Assembly (NCBI GenBank): GCA_026710565.1
Contig: JAPOQV010000027.1
Coordinates: forward strand, 1 to 16,321
Reading direction: 5' to 3'
Source of the DNA: Spirochaetaceae bacterium
GTDB taxonomy: Bacteria; Spirochaetota; Spirochaetia; SZUA-6; Bin103
DNA: 16,321 nt
Both the position numbers and the translations under genes were made by a program. Below are positions 8,137 through 15,509 of this stretch, one piece after another; the first letter of the stretch is position 1; each line of letters begins with the position of its first letter. A model generated the notes under the pieces. The model ran no database searches, was not told the origin of the DNA, and worked only from the letters and a program-made list of their open reading frames with translations.

Positions 8137-9909
8137 TCACAGACCGGCCGCGTGGGCGCTGTGGAAGGTGTCGGCACCGCCGCGGAGGCCGTCGGGTCCA
8201 CGCGTGATGGCCAGCGGGCTGGCGAACGGGCTCATCCCCTCGGTGGTGTAGCGCGGGTCGATCACCGCCACGCGGTGGCGGCGTGCGCGCAGCTCCTCGA
8301 CCACGTCCGGGTCCAGACGGCCGTCGACGGCGGTCAGCGGCGTGCTGCAGTCCAGGCGCGGCGCGTCGATCGCGGCCTGCGGACCCAGCCCGAAGTCCAT
8401 CATCTTCACCACCAGGCTGGTGACGCAGCTGGTGATGCGCCGCCCGCCCGAGGCGCCTGCCGCCACCCGCACGCCTCCCTCCCCCAGCACCAGCAGGGGC
8501 GACATGTTGTTCAGCGGCTGCTTGCCCGGCGCGATCGAGTTGACGTGCCCGGGCACCGGGTCGACCCACATCATGCCGTTGTTGAGGATCACGCCGGTGC
8601 GTCCGGCCACCACCCCGGAGCCGAAACCGGAGCCGAGCGTGTTGGTCAGCGACACTGCGTTGCCGTCGCCGTCCATCACGCACAGGTGGGTGGTGCCGTC
8701 GTGGTAGGCCGGCGCGCTGCCCGGCGGACGCTTCGGTGCCTTGCGCCCCTCCTCGCGCCACGGGTCGCCCGCCTTGAAGCGGGCCGGCGCCCTGTCGCCG
8801 ATGCCGGCCTGGCGGCGGGCCGCGTAGGACGGCGAGGTGAGGCCGCGCCACGGCACGTCCGCGGTCTCCGGGTCGGCCATGTAGGCGAAGCGGTCGGCGT
8901 AGGCCAGGCGCGCGGCGCAGATGTAGCGGTGCAACGCCTCGGCGTCGTTGTGCTCGCAGGCGCCCAGGTCGCTGCCGGACAGGAGTTGCAGCGTCATGGC
9001 GCTGGTGATGCCGCCCGAGGCGAACGGCGCCACGCGCACGCGGTCGCCGCGGTAGGCCACCTCCAGCGGCGCCGGCTCGGCGCCGGTCTGCCAGTGGAGC
9101 GGCCGGTAGTTCTCCAGGTCGGCATGGTCGAGGATGCCCCCCGCTTCGCGCACCGCGTCGACCAGCCGGCGGGCGATCTCGCCGCGGTAAAACGCGTCGG
9201 CACCTGCCCGGCCGATCGCGCTCAGCGTGTCGCCCAGGTCCGGCTGGCGGATCCTGACCGGCGCCGCGCGCAGCACGTCGCCGCGCGTGTAGGGGCTGCC
9301 GGGGATTTCGATCCCGCACGGCAGCTCGCCCGCCGGCAGAAAGGTGCGGCGCAGCTCACGGTAGCGCGTGAGCTTTCCCACCTGCCCCGCGAACGCCATC
9401 ACGTCATGGAACTCGGGGGCGAAGCCGTACTGCGCGAGCTCCACGGCCGGCGCCACCACCGCGTCGAGCCGCAGGCGCCCGAACGCCGCGTGCGCGGCCG
9501 TGAGGCCGGCGACCGCACCGGGTGTGGCGATGGAGCGCGGGCCTTCCAGGTTGGCGTTGTCCTCCACGCCCGGCCAGCCGAACGCGCCCACGGCCGCCAC
9601 GCCGGTGAGGCGGTACATGTCGGGAGCGGCGGCCAGCGGCGCGCGCATGGGGAAGGCGAACACGCCGCCCCGTTCCCCCATCTGGTAGACCAGGTATCCG
9701 CCGCCGCCGATGCCGCTGGAGGAAGGCTCCACCACCCCCACCGCGAACACGGCAGCCACGGCCGCGTCCATGACGTTGCCGCCGGCGCGCAGCGATCTCA
9801 GCGCGGCAGCGCTGGCCAGCCGGTGCTTGGTGGCCACCATGGCTCGCTCCCCGCGCGCCTCGCTCTTGCTCGCGGCGAAAGTGCTCTCGCTCGCCTTCGG
9901 TTCATCCAT
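8137..9909 (-). CDS. Gamma-glutamyltransferase-like Ntn hydrolase
   Basis: Predicted self-cleaving N-terminal nucleophile hydrolase of 590 residues. The early block MVATKHRLASAAALRSLRAG followed by GNVMDAAVAA and the glycine-rich SSGIGGGGY (residues 64-72) is typical of the family. T406, in GTTHLCVMDGDGNAV, is the expected nucleophile and autocleavage point. R89 matches the arginine that holds the glutamyl carboxylate in E. coli GGT. The other donor-site residues differ: N411, Q430, D433 and the SS pair are replaced here by G426, G, W and NN (PLNNMSP). The true substrate may therefore not be gamma-glutamyl. No signal peptide is seen, so the enzyme is probably cytoplasmic. The ATG at 9909 overlaps the Nudix stop by eight bases and has a GGAGG sequence at the right distance, so it is translationally coupled to Nudix. 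Confidence 0.88.
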   Translation of the reverse strand: MDEPKASESTFAASKSEARGERAMVATKHRLASAAALRSLRAGGNVMDAAVAAVFAVGVVEPSSSGIGGGGYLVYQMGERGGVFAFPMRAPLAAAPDMYRLTGVAAVGAFGWPGVEDNANLEGPRSIATPGAVAGLTAAHAAFGRLRLDAVVAPAVELAQYGFAPEFHDVMAFAGQVGKLTRYRELRRTFLPAGELPCGIEIPGSPYTRGDVLRAAPVRIRQPDLGDTLSAIGRAGADAFYRGEIARRLVDAVREAGGILDHADLENYRPLHWQTGAEPAPLEVAYRGDRVRVAPFASGGITSAMTLQLLSGSDLGACEHNDAEALHRYICAARLAYADRFAYMADPETADVPWRGLTSPSYAARRQAGIGDRAPARFKAGDPWREEGRKAPKRPPGSAPAYHDGTTHLCVMDGDGNAVSLTNTLGSGFGSGVVAGRTGVILNNGMMWVDPVPGHVNSIAPGKQPLNNMSPLLVLGEGGVRVAAGASGGRRITSCVTSLVVKMMDFGLGPQAAIDAPRLDCSTPLTAVDGRLDPDVVEELRARRHRVAVIDPRYTTEGMSPFASPLAITRGPDGLRGGADTFHSAHAAGL

Positions 9910-10423
9910 CCCCGGCCTCCTCCGTCTGCAATCTGAAGTCCAGCATCGTATCGCCGTCGAACAGCCCCCAGCCGCGGAACCGTTCCCCGGCCAGCAGGCG
10001 GGGGAGCCACACGCGGTCGTCGGCCCACATCCGCTCGTACGGGATCGCGTCCAGCGGCACCCACAGCGGCTCGGCCTCCTCGGTCTCCTCAGGGGTGCCG
10101 TGCGCGCAGGCAGCACGGAACACGTGCATGTGGGTCGAGTAGCCGTCCAGGAACTGGAACGAGATGGCGCCCCGGTGGCTCAGCCGGCCGGCGCGGAGGC
10201 GCACCTCCTCCCAGAGCTCGCGCGCGGCCCCCGCCGCGGGAGTCTCGCCCGCCTCCACGCGGCCTCCCGGCGCATTCACCTTGCCGGCCCCCAGCCCGCG
10301 CTTCTTGCGGATGAGCAGCGCGCGGCCGTCCTCGACGACGAATACCACGGTGGTGACGTCCACCGGCACCCAGGTGTCCCAGTCGATGTCGCCCAGGGAG
10401 CGCGCCTCCGCCAGCGCCGGCAA
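9902..10423 (-). CDS. MTH1-like Nudix hydrolase
   Basis: Predicted nucleotide pyrophosphohydrolase of 173 residues, probably clearing an oxidised or non-standard nucleoside triphosphate. The Nudix box reads G54-x5-E60-x7-R68-E-L-W-E-E73-V-R75-L; the usual late glycine is R75. The flanks resemble MTH1/NUDT1 closely: RKKRGLGAGKVNAPGG before the box, then DGYSTHMHVFRA, IPYERMWADDRVWLP and a C-terminus FDGDTMLDFRLQ. The start is least certain: TTG at 10423, six bases after the aldo/keto reductase stop, gives a short N-terminal lead before the conserved strand at about residue 22. A GTG near residue 19 is an alternative. The stop overlaps the GGT-like start. Confidence 0.85.
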   Translation of the reverse strand: MPALAEARSLGDIDWDTWVPVDVTTVVFVVEDGRALLIRKKRGLGAGKVNAPGGRVEAGETPAAGAARELWEEVRLRAGRLSHRGAISFQFLDGYSTHMHVFRAACAHGTPEETEEAEPLWVPLDAIPYERMWADDRVWLPRLLAGERFRGWGLFDGDTMLDFRLQTEEAGDG

Positions 10424-10429
10424 CGGCCG

Positions 10430-11392
10430 CTATGCCTTCTTCGCGTAGGGCGGCAGCGGCCAGCCCGACTCGGCGCCGACGCGCATGGCCCGCTCCCGCT
10501 CCTCCGGCGACAGCGGCGGCACGTCCACGGCGCCGGCGTTCTGCTCGAGCTGCGCCCGGTTCCTGGCGCCGGGGATCGCCGCCGTCACGCCCGGCGTGTC
10601 CAGCACGAAGCGCAGTGCCGCCTGCACCATCGTGCGGCCTCGCTCGGTCAGGAAGCGCAGCTCGGCGAGTTTGGCGAGCGCCGCCCGCGCGCGCGGGTTG
10701 GTGAAGCGCTCGTGGCGCCGGTCTTCGCCGTCGAGCTGCTGCGTGTCGAAGTATTTCCCGGTCAGCGCTCCCTGGCCGAGGGGCACACGGATCAGCGTTC
10801 CCAGGTTCGCCTCCTGGGCCAGCCCCAGCGCGTCATCGGCGGTGGGATTGACGATGCTCAGCCCCACCTGCGCCATGGCCAGGTCACCCAGGCGCAGCAG
10901 TTCGCGCATGGCGTCGCCGTCGTTGGTGGAGATGCCCCAGCAGCGGATCTTGCCGGCCTGCTGCAGCTTCGAGAGCTCCTCGGCCACCGCCGGCATCAGC
11001 TCGCTCGGCGGCACGCCGTGGAGCTGGTAGACGTCGATGTAGTCGGTGCCGAGGCGCTGCAGGCTGCCGGCGCACGCGGTCTGGACGCGGGTGCGCGCGT
11101 CGGCTTCGCTGTCGCCGCCGACCGGAGGCGCCACCTTGGTCGCGATCACGTACCTGCCACGCCGGTCGGCCAGCGCGCGGCCGACGATCCGCTCCGAGTG
11201 GCCGGCGCCGTAGCCCTCGGCGGTATCCAGCAGGTTCACCCCGAGCGTCTCCGCGTGCTGGATGGTGCGCACCGACTCCGCGTCGTCCATGCCGGGCCAT
11301 CCGCCGCCGCCGTGCGTCCCGCCCATCTGGTAGCAGCCCAGGCCGATGCGGGAGACCTCGATGCCGGTCTTGCCGAGCGTCCGGTATTCCAT
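10430..11392 (-). CDS. Aldo/keto reductase
   Basis: NAD(P)H-dependent oxidoreductase of 320 residues, the typical single TIM-barrel length. It starts MEYRTLGKTGIEVSRIGLGC, the hallmark of AKR proteins related to sugar and aldehyde reductases. The complete catalytic tetrad is visible: D56 and Y61 in DTAEGYGAGHSE, K86 in ATKV, and H125 in YQLHG. The C-terminal RNRAQLEQNAGAVD fits the cofactor-phosphate-binding segment of the family. The ATG at 11392 has an AGAGG sequence just upstream and lies 11 bases after the Gfo/Idh/MocA stop. The pairing with a Gfo/Idh/MocA protein is frequent in sugar or polyol catabolic loci, so a sugar-derived carbonyl is a reasonable substrate, though unproven. Confidence 0.92.
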   Translation of the reverse strand: MEYRTLGKTGIEVSRIGLGCYQMGGTHGGGGWPGMDDAESVRTIQHAETLGVNLLDTAEGYGAGHSERIVGRALADRRGRYVIATKVAPPVGGDSEADARTRVQTACAGSLQRLGTDYIDVYQLHGVPPSELMPAVAEELSKLQQAGKIRCWGISTNDGDAMRELLRLGDLAMAQVGLSIVNPTADDALGLAQEANLGTLIRVPLGQGALTGKYFDTQQLDGEDRRHERFTNPRARAALAKLAELRFLTERGRTMVQAALRFVLDTPGVTAAIPGARNRAQLEQNAGAVDVPPLSPEERERAMRVGAESGWPLPPYAKKA

Positions 11393-11403
11393 GCCTCTCC
11401 CCT

Positions 11404-12459
11404 TCAGCGCTCGACCGGTGCGGTGCGGCCTTCGGCCATGCTGCGATGGACCGCCTCCGTGAATGCCATGTACTGCACGCCGATCTCGAAGGTGTTGCGC
11501 TCGACCGCGCACTCGCCGCGGATGGCGGCGCAGAACTCCTCCTCCCCCCGCCAGCCGGGCGGCATGAGCTCGCCAGGGCGGGGCTTGGCGGGCGGGACCG
11601 GCAGGGGTGTGAGCGCGTCGTCGTCGCGGCGCGCGCCCAGCAGTTGGCCGCCGGCGATGCGCAGCGTGCCCTCCGAGCCGTAGATCGTCGTCCCGGCCAT
11701 GCCGTGGCCCATCACGCTGGAGAGCTGCAGGTGCAGCGTGGCACCGCACGCCATGTCGGCCAGCACCTCCAGGTGGTCGGGAAGCTGCATGGCCTGCGCG
11801 ACGCCCGCGTCGTCGCGCCGGGTCGGCACGAAGGTCTTGCCGATCGCCGCCACGCGGGTGGCCGGTCCCACCCAGCGCATGATCGTCTCGTAGGTGATGC
11901 CCAGCGAGCCGATGTTCAGCCCGCTGTAGACGGCGCTGTCGCGCCACATCGCAGGCGCCCCGCGGTCGATGAAGCCGCCGCCGCCCAGGTGCTCGACCGC
12001 CAGCACGTCACCGACGTAGCCGTCGGCGATGTGCCGGCAGATGGTTGCGTCCATGCCCAGGGTCATCGCCGCCGGCACCACTTGGGTGACCAGGTCGGGA
12101 CGCACGCGCGAGGCGGCCAGCATCTCCCGTGCCTCGGCCAGGTTCAGGGCGAGCCGCGCCTCGGTCAGCACGTGCTTGCCGGCCGCGAGCGCGGCGAGCG
12201 TGACCGGCCTGTGCAGGTAGGGCCAGGTGCCGATCAGCACGGCGTCGATGTCGTCGGCCTCGACCAGTTCGCGCCAGTGGTCGTGGACGCGGCCGATGCC
12301 GTGCTCGGCCGCCGCCCGCTCGGAAGACTGCCGCGAGCGGTTCGCGACGCTCACCAGTTCGACGCCGGGCTGCGCCTTCAGTCCGGGAATGTGGCGGTTG
12401 CGGGTGTTGTTGCCCGCGCCGACGATGCCGACGCGGATACTGCCATTGGTTCGTGACAT
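11404..12459 (-). CDS. Gfo/Idh/MocA family protein lacking the EKP lysine
   Basis: Predicted NAD(P)-binding protein of 351 residues. The Rossmann motif GIVGAGNNTRNRH begins at residue 11, and the fold continues through VLIGTWPYLHRPVTLAALAAG. At the position of the conserved EKP motif it reads TEARLALNLAEA (E100-A-R), so the lysine normally needed for hydride transfer is alanine. The C-terminal domain carries GSEGTLRIAGGQL, common in the family. It may therefore be a divergent dehydrogenase or a non-catalytic binder. The start at 12459 is chosen because it precedes the Rossmann fold directly; the longer frame back to 12531 overlaps the previous gene and adds no recognisable sequence. No strong ribosome binding site is visible. 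Confidence 0.85.
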   Translation of the reverse strand: MSRTNGSIRVGIVGAGNNTRNRHIPGLKAQPGVELVSVANRSRQSSERAAAEHGIGRVHDHWRELVEADDIDAVLIGTWPYLHRPVTLAALAAGKHVLTEARLALNLAEAREMLAASRVRPDLVTQVVPAAMTLGMDATICRHIADGYVGDVLAVEHLGGGGFIDRGAPAMWRDSAVYSGLNIGSLGITYETIMRWVGPATRVAAIGKTFVPTRRDDAGVAQAMQLPDHLEVLADMACGATLHLQLSSVMGHGMAGTTIYGSEGTLRIAGGQLLGARRDDDALTPLPVPPAKPRPGELMPPGWRGEEEFCAAIRGECAVERNTFEIGVQYMAFTEAVHRSMAEGRTAPVER

Positions 12460-12499
12460 GGCCGGGGATGATACCGCAGGGCGGCGGCGCGTCCTCCCG

Positions 12500-13171
12500 T
12501 CAGAGGTCCAACACCACCTCCAGAGGGGCATGATCGCTCAGTCCGCCCTCGGCGATCGTGCCCATCTTCTCCGTCCAGTACTTCGCGCGACGCACGCGGA
12601 GATCGCCGCTCGCGAAGACGTGGTCGCTCCGCGTTCCCGCAACCAGGCTGCACGCGGCTTCATCGTGGCCATGCAGATCGAGGTACACGTCACGCATCCC
12701 GAACTTCCTCAGCGCCAGAGGATCGTCCGATTCATCGCCGTGCAGGTCTCCGGCCAGGATGGTGGGATGCCGACCTCTGCGCGACATGGCCGAGTGAATC
12801 ACTTCTCTGCGATCGGGAAGCTCTCCCCACAGGCACGCGGTGTGCAGCCTGATCCCGTTGGCGAGTTGCACCGAGAGTGAAGCATGCATGTTCGGCCAGC
12901 GACACTCCGTATCCATCGCGCCGTCTGCGGGCGAGAGCACGTGGACGGGCGTCTTCGAGGCGATGAGTACGCCGCTGTAGGCACGCATCGGATCCCTTAC
13001 GGGGCTTATAAAATGGGGAAGGCCGATCTCCCTCAGCAGCGGCTTCCAGCGCTCGAGGGACGTTCGGATGACTTCCTGCAGCGCGATGGCGTCCGGTGCC
13101 AGGCCCCGCAGAAACTCGGCCTGTGACCGTGTGTCGGCTCGATGCCCCGTGTTCCACGTGACAAGACGCAT
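12500..13171 (-). CDS. Endonuclease/exonuclease/phosphatase-fold protein
   Basis: A 223-residue protein with the DNase I/APE1-like fold, predicted to hydrolyse a phosphodiester or phosphomonoester in a metal-dependent way. Landmarks in order: WN (N7), ALQEV with the metal-binding E33, RLHTACLW with H110, AGDLHGDES with D142, RSDHVF with D183-H184, and the catalytic SDHAPLE with D213-H214. The common GDFN/GDLN signature is GDLH here, so its asparagine is H144. No signal peptide or accessory DNA-binding domain is present. The ATG at 13171 starts the first strand at once, and a GGAG sequence lies before it. It sits 28 bases after the dehydratase gene and 40 before Gfo/Idh/MocA. Its substrate could be nucleic acid, phospholipid or sugar phosphate. 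Confidence 0.82.
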   Translation of the reverse strand: MRLVTWNTGHRADTRSQAEFLRGLAPDAIALQEVIRTSLERWKPLLREIGLPHFISPVRDPMRAYSGVLIASKTPVHVLSPADGAMDTECRWPNMHASLSVQLANGIRLHTACLWGELPDRREVIHSAMSRRGRHPTILAGDLHGDESDDPLALRKFGMRDVYLDLHGHDEAACSLVAGTRSDHVFASGDLRVRRAKYWTEKMGTIAEGGLSDHAPLEVVLDL

Positions 13172-13199
13172 GGACCTGCTCCACCCACCGTGGCCGCCG

Positions 13200-14171
13200 C
13201 TACGAGCCGGCGAGCACCTCCGCGAACAGCTCGCGATCGATGTTGCCGCCGGAGAGCACCAGGCCGACCCGGCTGCCGCGCATCCGCGACCGCTCCTGCA
13301 GCAGCGCTGCCAGCGGTCCCGCGGCCGCGCCCTCGGCCACGTTGTGCGTGTCGGTGTAGTAGGCGCGCATCGCCGAGCGCAACTCGGCTTCGGCGACGGC
13401 GACGACCCGATCGACGCCGGCCAGGATCAAGGCGAGCGCTTGCTCGTCGGGGACGCGTACCGCCATGCCGTCGGCGATGGTCGGCGCGGGCCCGGTCGGG
13501 CGCGACTCGCCCGCGGCGAACGAGCGCTGGTAGGCAGGCAGCGCCGTCGAGACGACGCCGATGACGGCCGTCGCCGGCGACAGCGCGTTGCGGGCAGCCA
13601 TCACGCCACAGATCCCGGACCCCAGGCCTATCGGCACGTAGACGGCGTCCAGATCCGTCACCGCGCGGAACAGCTCCATGCCGTAGCTGGCGACACCCCT
13701 GACCAGTTCGGGGCTGAAGGACGGCATCAGGTGCCTGCGTTCACCGGCGGCCAGCACGGCGGCATGAGCATACGCTTCATCGAAGTCCCTGCCGTGCTCG
13801 ACGAGCTGGGCGCCGAACGCGCGCATCGCCTCATTCTTCTCACGGCTGTTGCCGACCGGCATCACCACGGTGGCGGAGAGCCCGGCGCGGCGTGCGGCGA
13901 AGGCGACGCTCTGGCCGTAGTTGCCGCGCGTGGCGGCGATCACCTCGTTCACGCGAGGGTTGGCACTCCGCAGCCGGTCGACGGCCACCAGCGCACCGCG
14001 CAGCTTGAAGGACCCGATGGGGGTGTGGTTCTCGTGCTTCACCCACACCGAGCAGCCGGTCCGCTCGCACAACAGCGGCCAGCGGTACTGCGGCGTCGGC
14101 GGCATGGCGCGGTAGACGGTCTGCGCCGCGCTGTCGATCTCGTCGAGTGGAGGAAGCCGTGCCTCGATCAC
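13200..14171 (-). CDS. Threonine/serine dehydratase-like PLP enzyme
   Basis: Fold-type II PLP enzyme of 323 residues, probably an ammonia-lyase acting on threonine, serine or a hydroxy amino acid. The PLP lysine is K56 in PIGSFKLRGA. The phosphate-binding loop reads GLGSGICG, where relatives have a glycine-rich GGGGL-type sequence, and the late SGGNID is the usual C-terminal cofactor contact. RGNYGQSVAFAAR and PTIADGMAVR also match the family. The length equals single-domain catabolic dehydratases with no ACT regulatory domain. The start is a GTG at 14171 giving VIEARLPPLDEI; the frame is open further upstream into the preceding gene, but that part is not conserved-looking. Threo-3-hydroxyaspartate lyase and the EutB-like hydroxyectoine enzymes are alternatives. 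Confidence 0.88.
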   Translation of the reverse strand: MIEARLPPLDEIDSAAQTVYRAMPPTPQYRWPLLCERTGCSVWVKHENHTPIGSFKLRGALVAVDRLRSANPRVNEVIAATRGNYGQSVAFAARRAGLSATVVMPVGNSREKNEAMRAFGAQLVEHGRDFDEAYAHAAVLAAGERRHLMPSFSPELVRGVASYGMELFRAVTDLDAVYVPIGLGSGICGVMAARNALSPATAVIGVVSTALPAYQRSFAAGESRPTGPAPTIADGMAVRVPDEQALALILAGVDRVVAVAEAELRSAMRAYYTDTHNVAEGAAAGPLAALLQERSRMRGSRVGLVLSGGNIDRELFAEVLAGS

Positions 14172-14210
14172 GCCTACAACGTACGCCGACCGCACGCCGG
14201 CGGGAACCCT

Positions 14211-14238
14211 CCACGCCCCTGGAGCCATCGAGGCGTGG
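14211..14238 (-). terminator. Hairpin directly after the flavin oxidoreductase stop
   Basis: CCACGCC and GGCGTGG (14211-14217 and 14232-14238) form a perfect 7-bp stem that begins at the stop codon. On the transcribed strand the stem extends by one G-T wobble and one G-C pair around a 10-base loop. No T-tract follows, so it may only stabilise the message or partly terminate before the dehydratase gene. Confidence 0.3.
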
Positions 14239-15441
14239 CTACCAGCCAATGTGCGCCGACTGCGAGAACCGCTTCCGCCACTTTGCACAGCGTTGTGTAT
14301 CTCGGGCTTCATAGGCGGCCAAAGCCGACGCAGCGCTCAGATCGAATCGGCTCTCGTCGTCTTCCCCAAGCGCGGTCAGGCGCATGGTGTACCACGCGGT
14401 GACTCCGCCTCGGGGAGGCCCATCGAAAACCGGAAATTCGGGATCGCCGCCCTCGTCGCTCAACCATGCATGTGCGAGCATCGGGTTGAGCACCATCGCG
14501 CGGGCGAGGCTCACGGCGTCGACATGTCCCTTCTCGACAGCGTCTCTCGCTTGCTCCCGTGTCTCGAATCCTCCGGTTGCCATGACCGGAATAGCCGTCA
14601 CCTCTTTCGCCCGCCGTGCAAAACCGACGAAGTAGGGGCCGGATGACGACGTGCCGTCGGAACTGGATGCCGCACCCGGAAAATACGTGCCTCCGCTGAC
14701 GTCGATGAGGTCGACCGACGTTCGACCGAGCAGGCGAACCACTGCCAACGCATCGTCTTCGGTAAGGCCGCCCACCAGCTTGTCCGTCGAGTTGACCTTG
14801 ATGCCGAGCGGGAACGACGGGCCAGCAGCCTCCCTGACTGCGTCTATCACCTCGTGGATGATGCGGAACCGCCCTTCGATCGAGCCGCCATAGGCATCGG
14901 TTCGTCGATTGAACAGAGGTGACAGGAACTGGCTGAGCAGGAACCCGTGGGCCGCATGAATCTGAACGCCGCCAAATCCTGCGTCTTTCGCGAGCTTCGC
15001 AGCTCTTGCGTAGGTGCCGGGCAATTCCCGAATGTCGTCAAGTGACATCCCCTCGCACTGCAGCCCCTCGATGTCCAGCGCGGACGGCCCCCTGGGCCGA
15101 CTGATCGGCACATGCGAAAGCGCGCCGGCATGACCGATCTGCGGCCACATTCGTGCACCGTTCGCTGACCCTCGTCGTGCCAGATCGTGCATGGCCTGCA
15201 GAGCCGCGCCCGGCGCAAGAACGAGATTCCCAGGTTTCTCGGGATAGCGGGGGTCCGCCTGCACCTCGCCGATCAGCGAAAGCGCTGCGCCACCCTCGGC
15301 CCACCGTTCGTAGAGCCGCATCTGCGCGTCGGTGGGATTGCCCTCGCCATCTCCAAGTGAGTCGGACATCGCGGATTTCACCAGCCGGTTCTTCAATACC
15401 ACGCCACAGGGCAACTCCAGAGGTCGTCCCAGCACCGTCAT
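14239..15441 (-). CDS. NADH:flavin oxidoreductase, Old Yellow Enzyme family
   Basis: FMN-dependent ene-reductase-like protein of about 400 residues, one TIM barrel without the extra iron-sulfur and FAD domains of dienoyl-CoA reductases. It starts with LGRPLELPCGVVLKNRLVKS followed by AMSDS, the usual first barrel strand. HAAHGFLLSQFLSPLFNRRT followed by DAYGGS carries the HxxH substrate pair and the family signature; VMATGGFETREQA is the FMN phosphate loop. It probably reduces activated double bonds of enones or xenobiotics. The ATG at 15441 is chosen because the conserved sequence begins there; an in-frame ATG at 15498 would add 19 residues of no recognised kind. It heads the minus-strand cluster and diverges from the aminotransferase. 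Its DNA looks less GC-rich than the GGT-like gene (35 of 60 bases on the line at 14881). Confidence 0.9.
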   Translation of the reverse strand: MTVLGRPLELPCGVVLKNRLVKSAMSDSLGDGEGNPTDAQMRLYERWAEGGAALSLIGEVQADPRYPEKPGNLVLAPGAALQAMHDLARRGSANGARMWPQIGHAGALSHVPISRPRGPSALDIEGLQCEGMSLDDIRELPGTYARAAKLAKDAGFGGVQIHAAHGFLLSQFLSPLFNRRTDAYGGSIEGRFRIIHEVIDAVREAAGPSFPLGIKVNSTDKLVGGLTEDDALAVVRLLGRTSVDLIDVSGGTYFPGAASSSDGTSSSGPYFVGFARRAKEVTAIPVMATGGFETREQARDAVEKGHVDAVSLARAMVLNPMLAHAWLSDEGGDPEFPVFDGPPRGGVTAWYTMRLTALGEDDESRFDLSAASALAAYEARDTQRCAKWRKRFSQSAHIGW

Positions 15442-15472
15442 CGACTCGGGTATGTCGTGCGATCGTGAGCGG

Positions 15473-15501
15473 TTGTCAAGCCTGTCGTGGGCACCCATAG
15501 T
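15473..15501 (+). promoter_or_regulatory. Sigma70-like promoter of the aminotransferase gene
   Basis: TTGTCA at 15473-15478 and CATAGT at 15496-15501 are spaced by exactly 17 bases and resemble -35 and -10 boxes. Transcription would begin near 15508, almost at the ATG at 15510. This implies either a leaderless message or use of the later in-frame ATG at 15537. The call rests on pattern only. Confidence 0.35.
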
Positions 15502-15509
15502 CCCCGCCC

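Noticed and set aside
8152..9936. Plus-strand frame of 594 codons opposite the GGT-like gene
   Set aside because: The opposite strand has the full Ntn-hydrolase motif set; this frame is open only because stops are rare at this GC.
9910..10116. 69-codon upstream extension of the GGT-like frame
   Set aside because: It lies inside the Nudix gene, and the ATG at 9909 has a good ribosome binding site and coupling overlap.
9710..11683. Plus-strand frame of 657 codons across the Nudix and aldo/keto reductase genes
   Set aside because: It crosses several real genes on the other strand and shows no family motif.
12460..12531. Upstream ATG at 12531 for the Gfo/Idh/MocA gene
   Set aside because: It would overlap the end of the EEP gene and add Arg/Trp-rich sequence with no homology feel; the Rossmann strand begins right after 12459.
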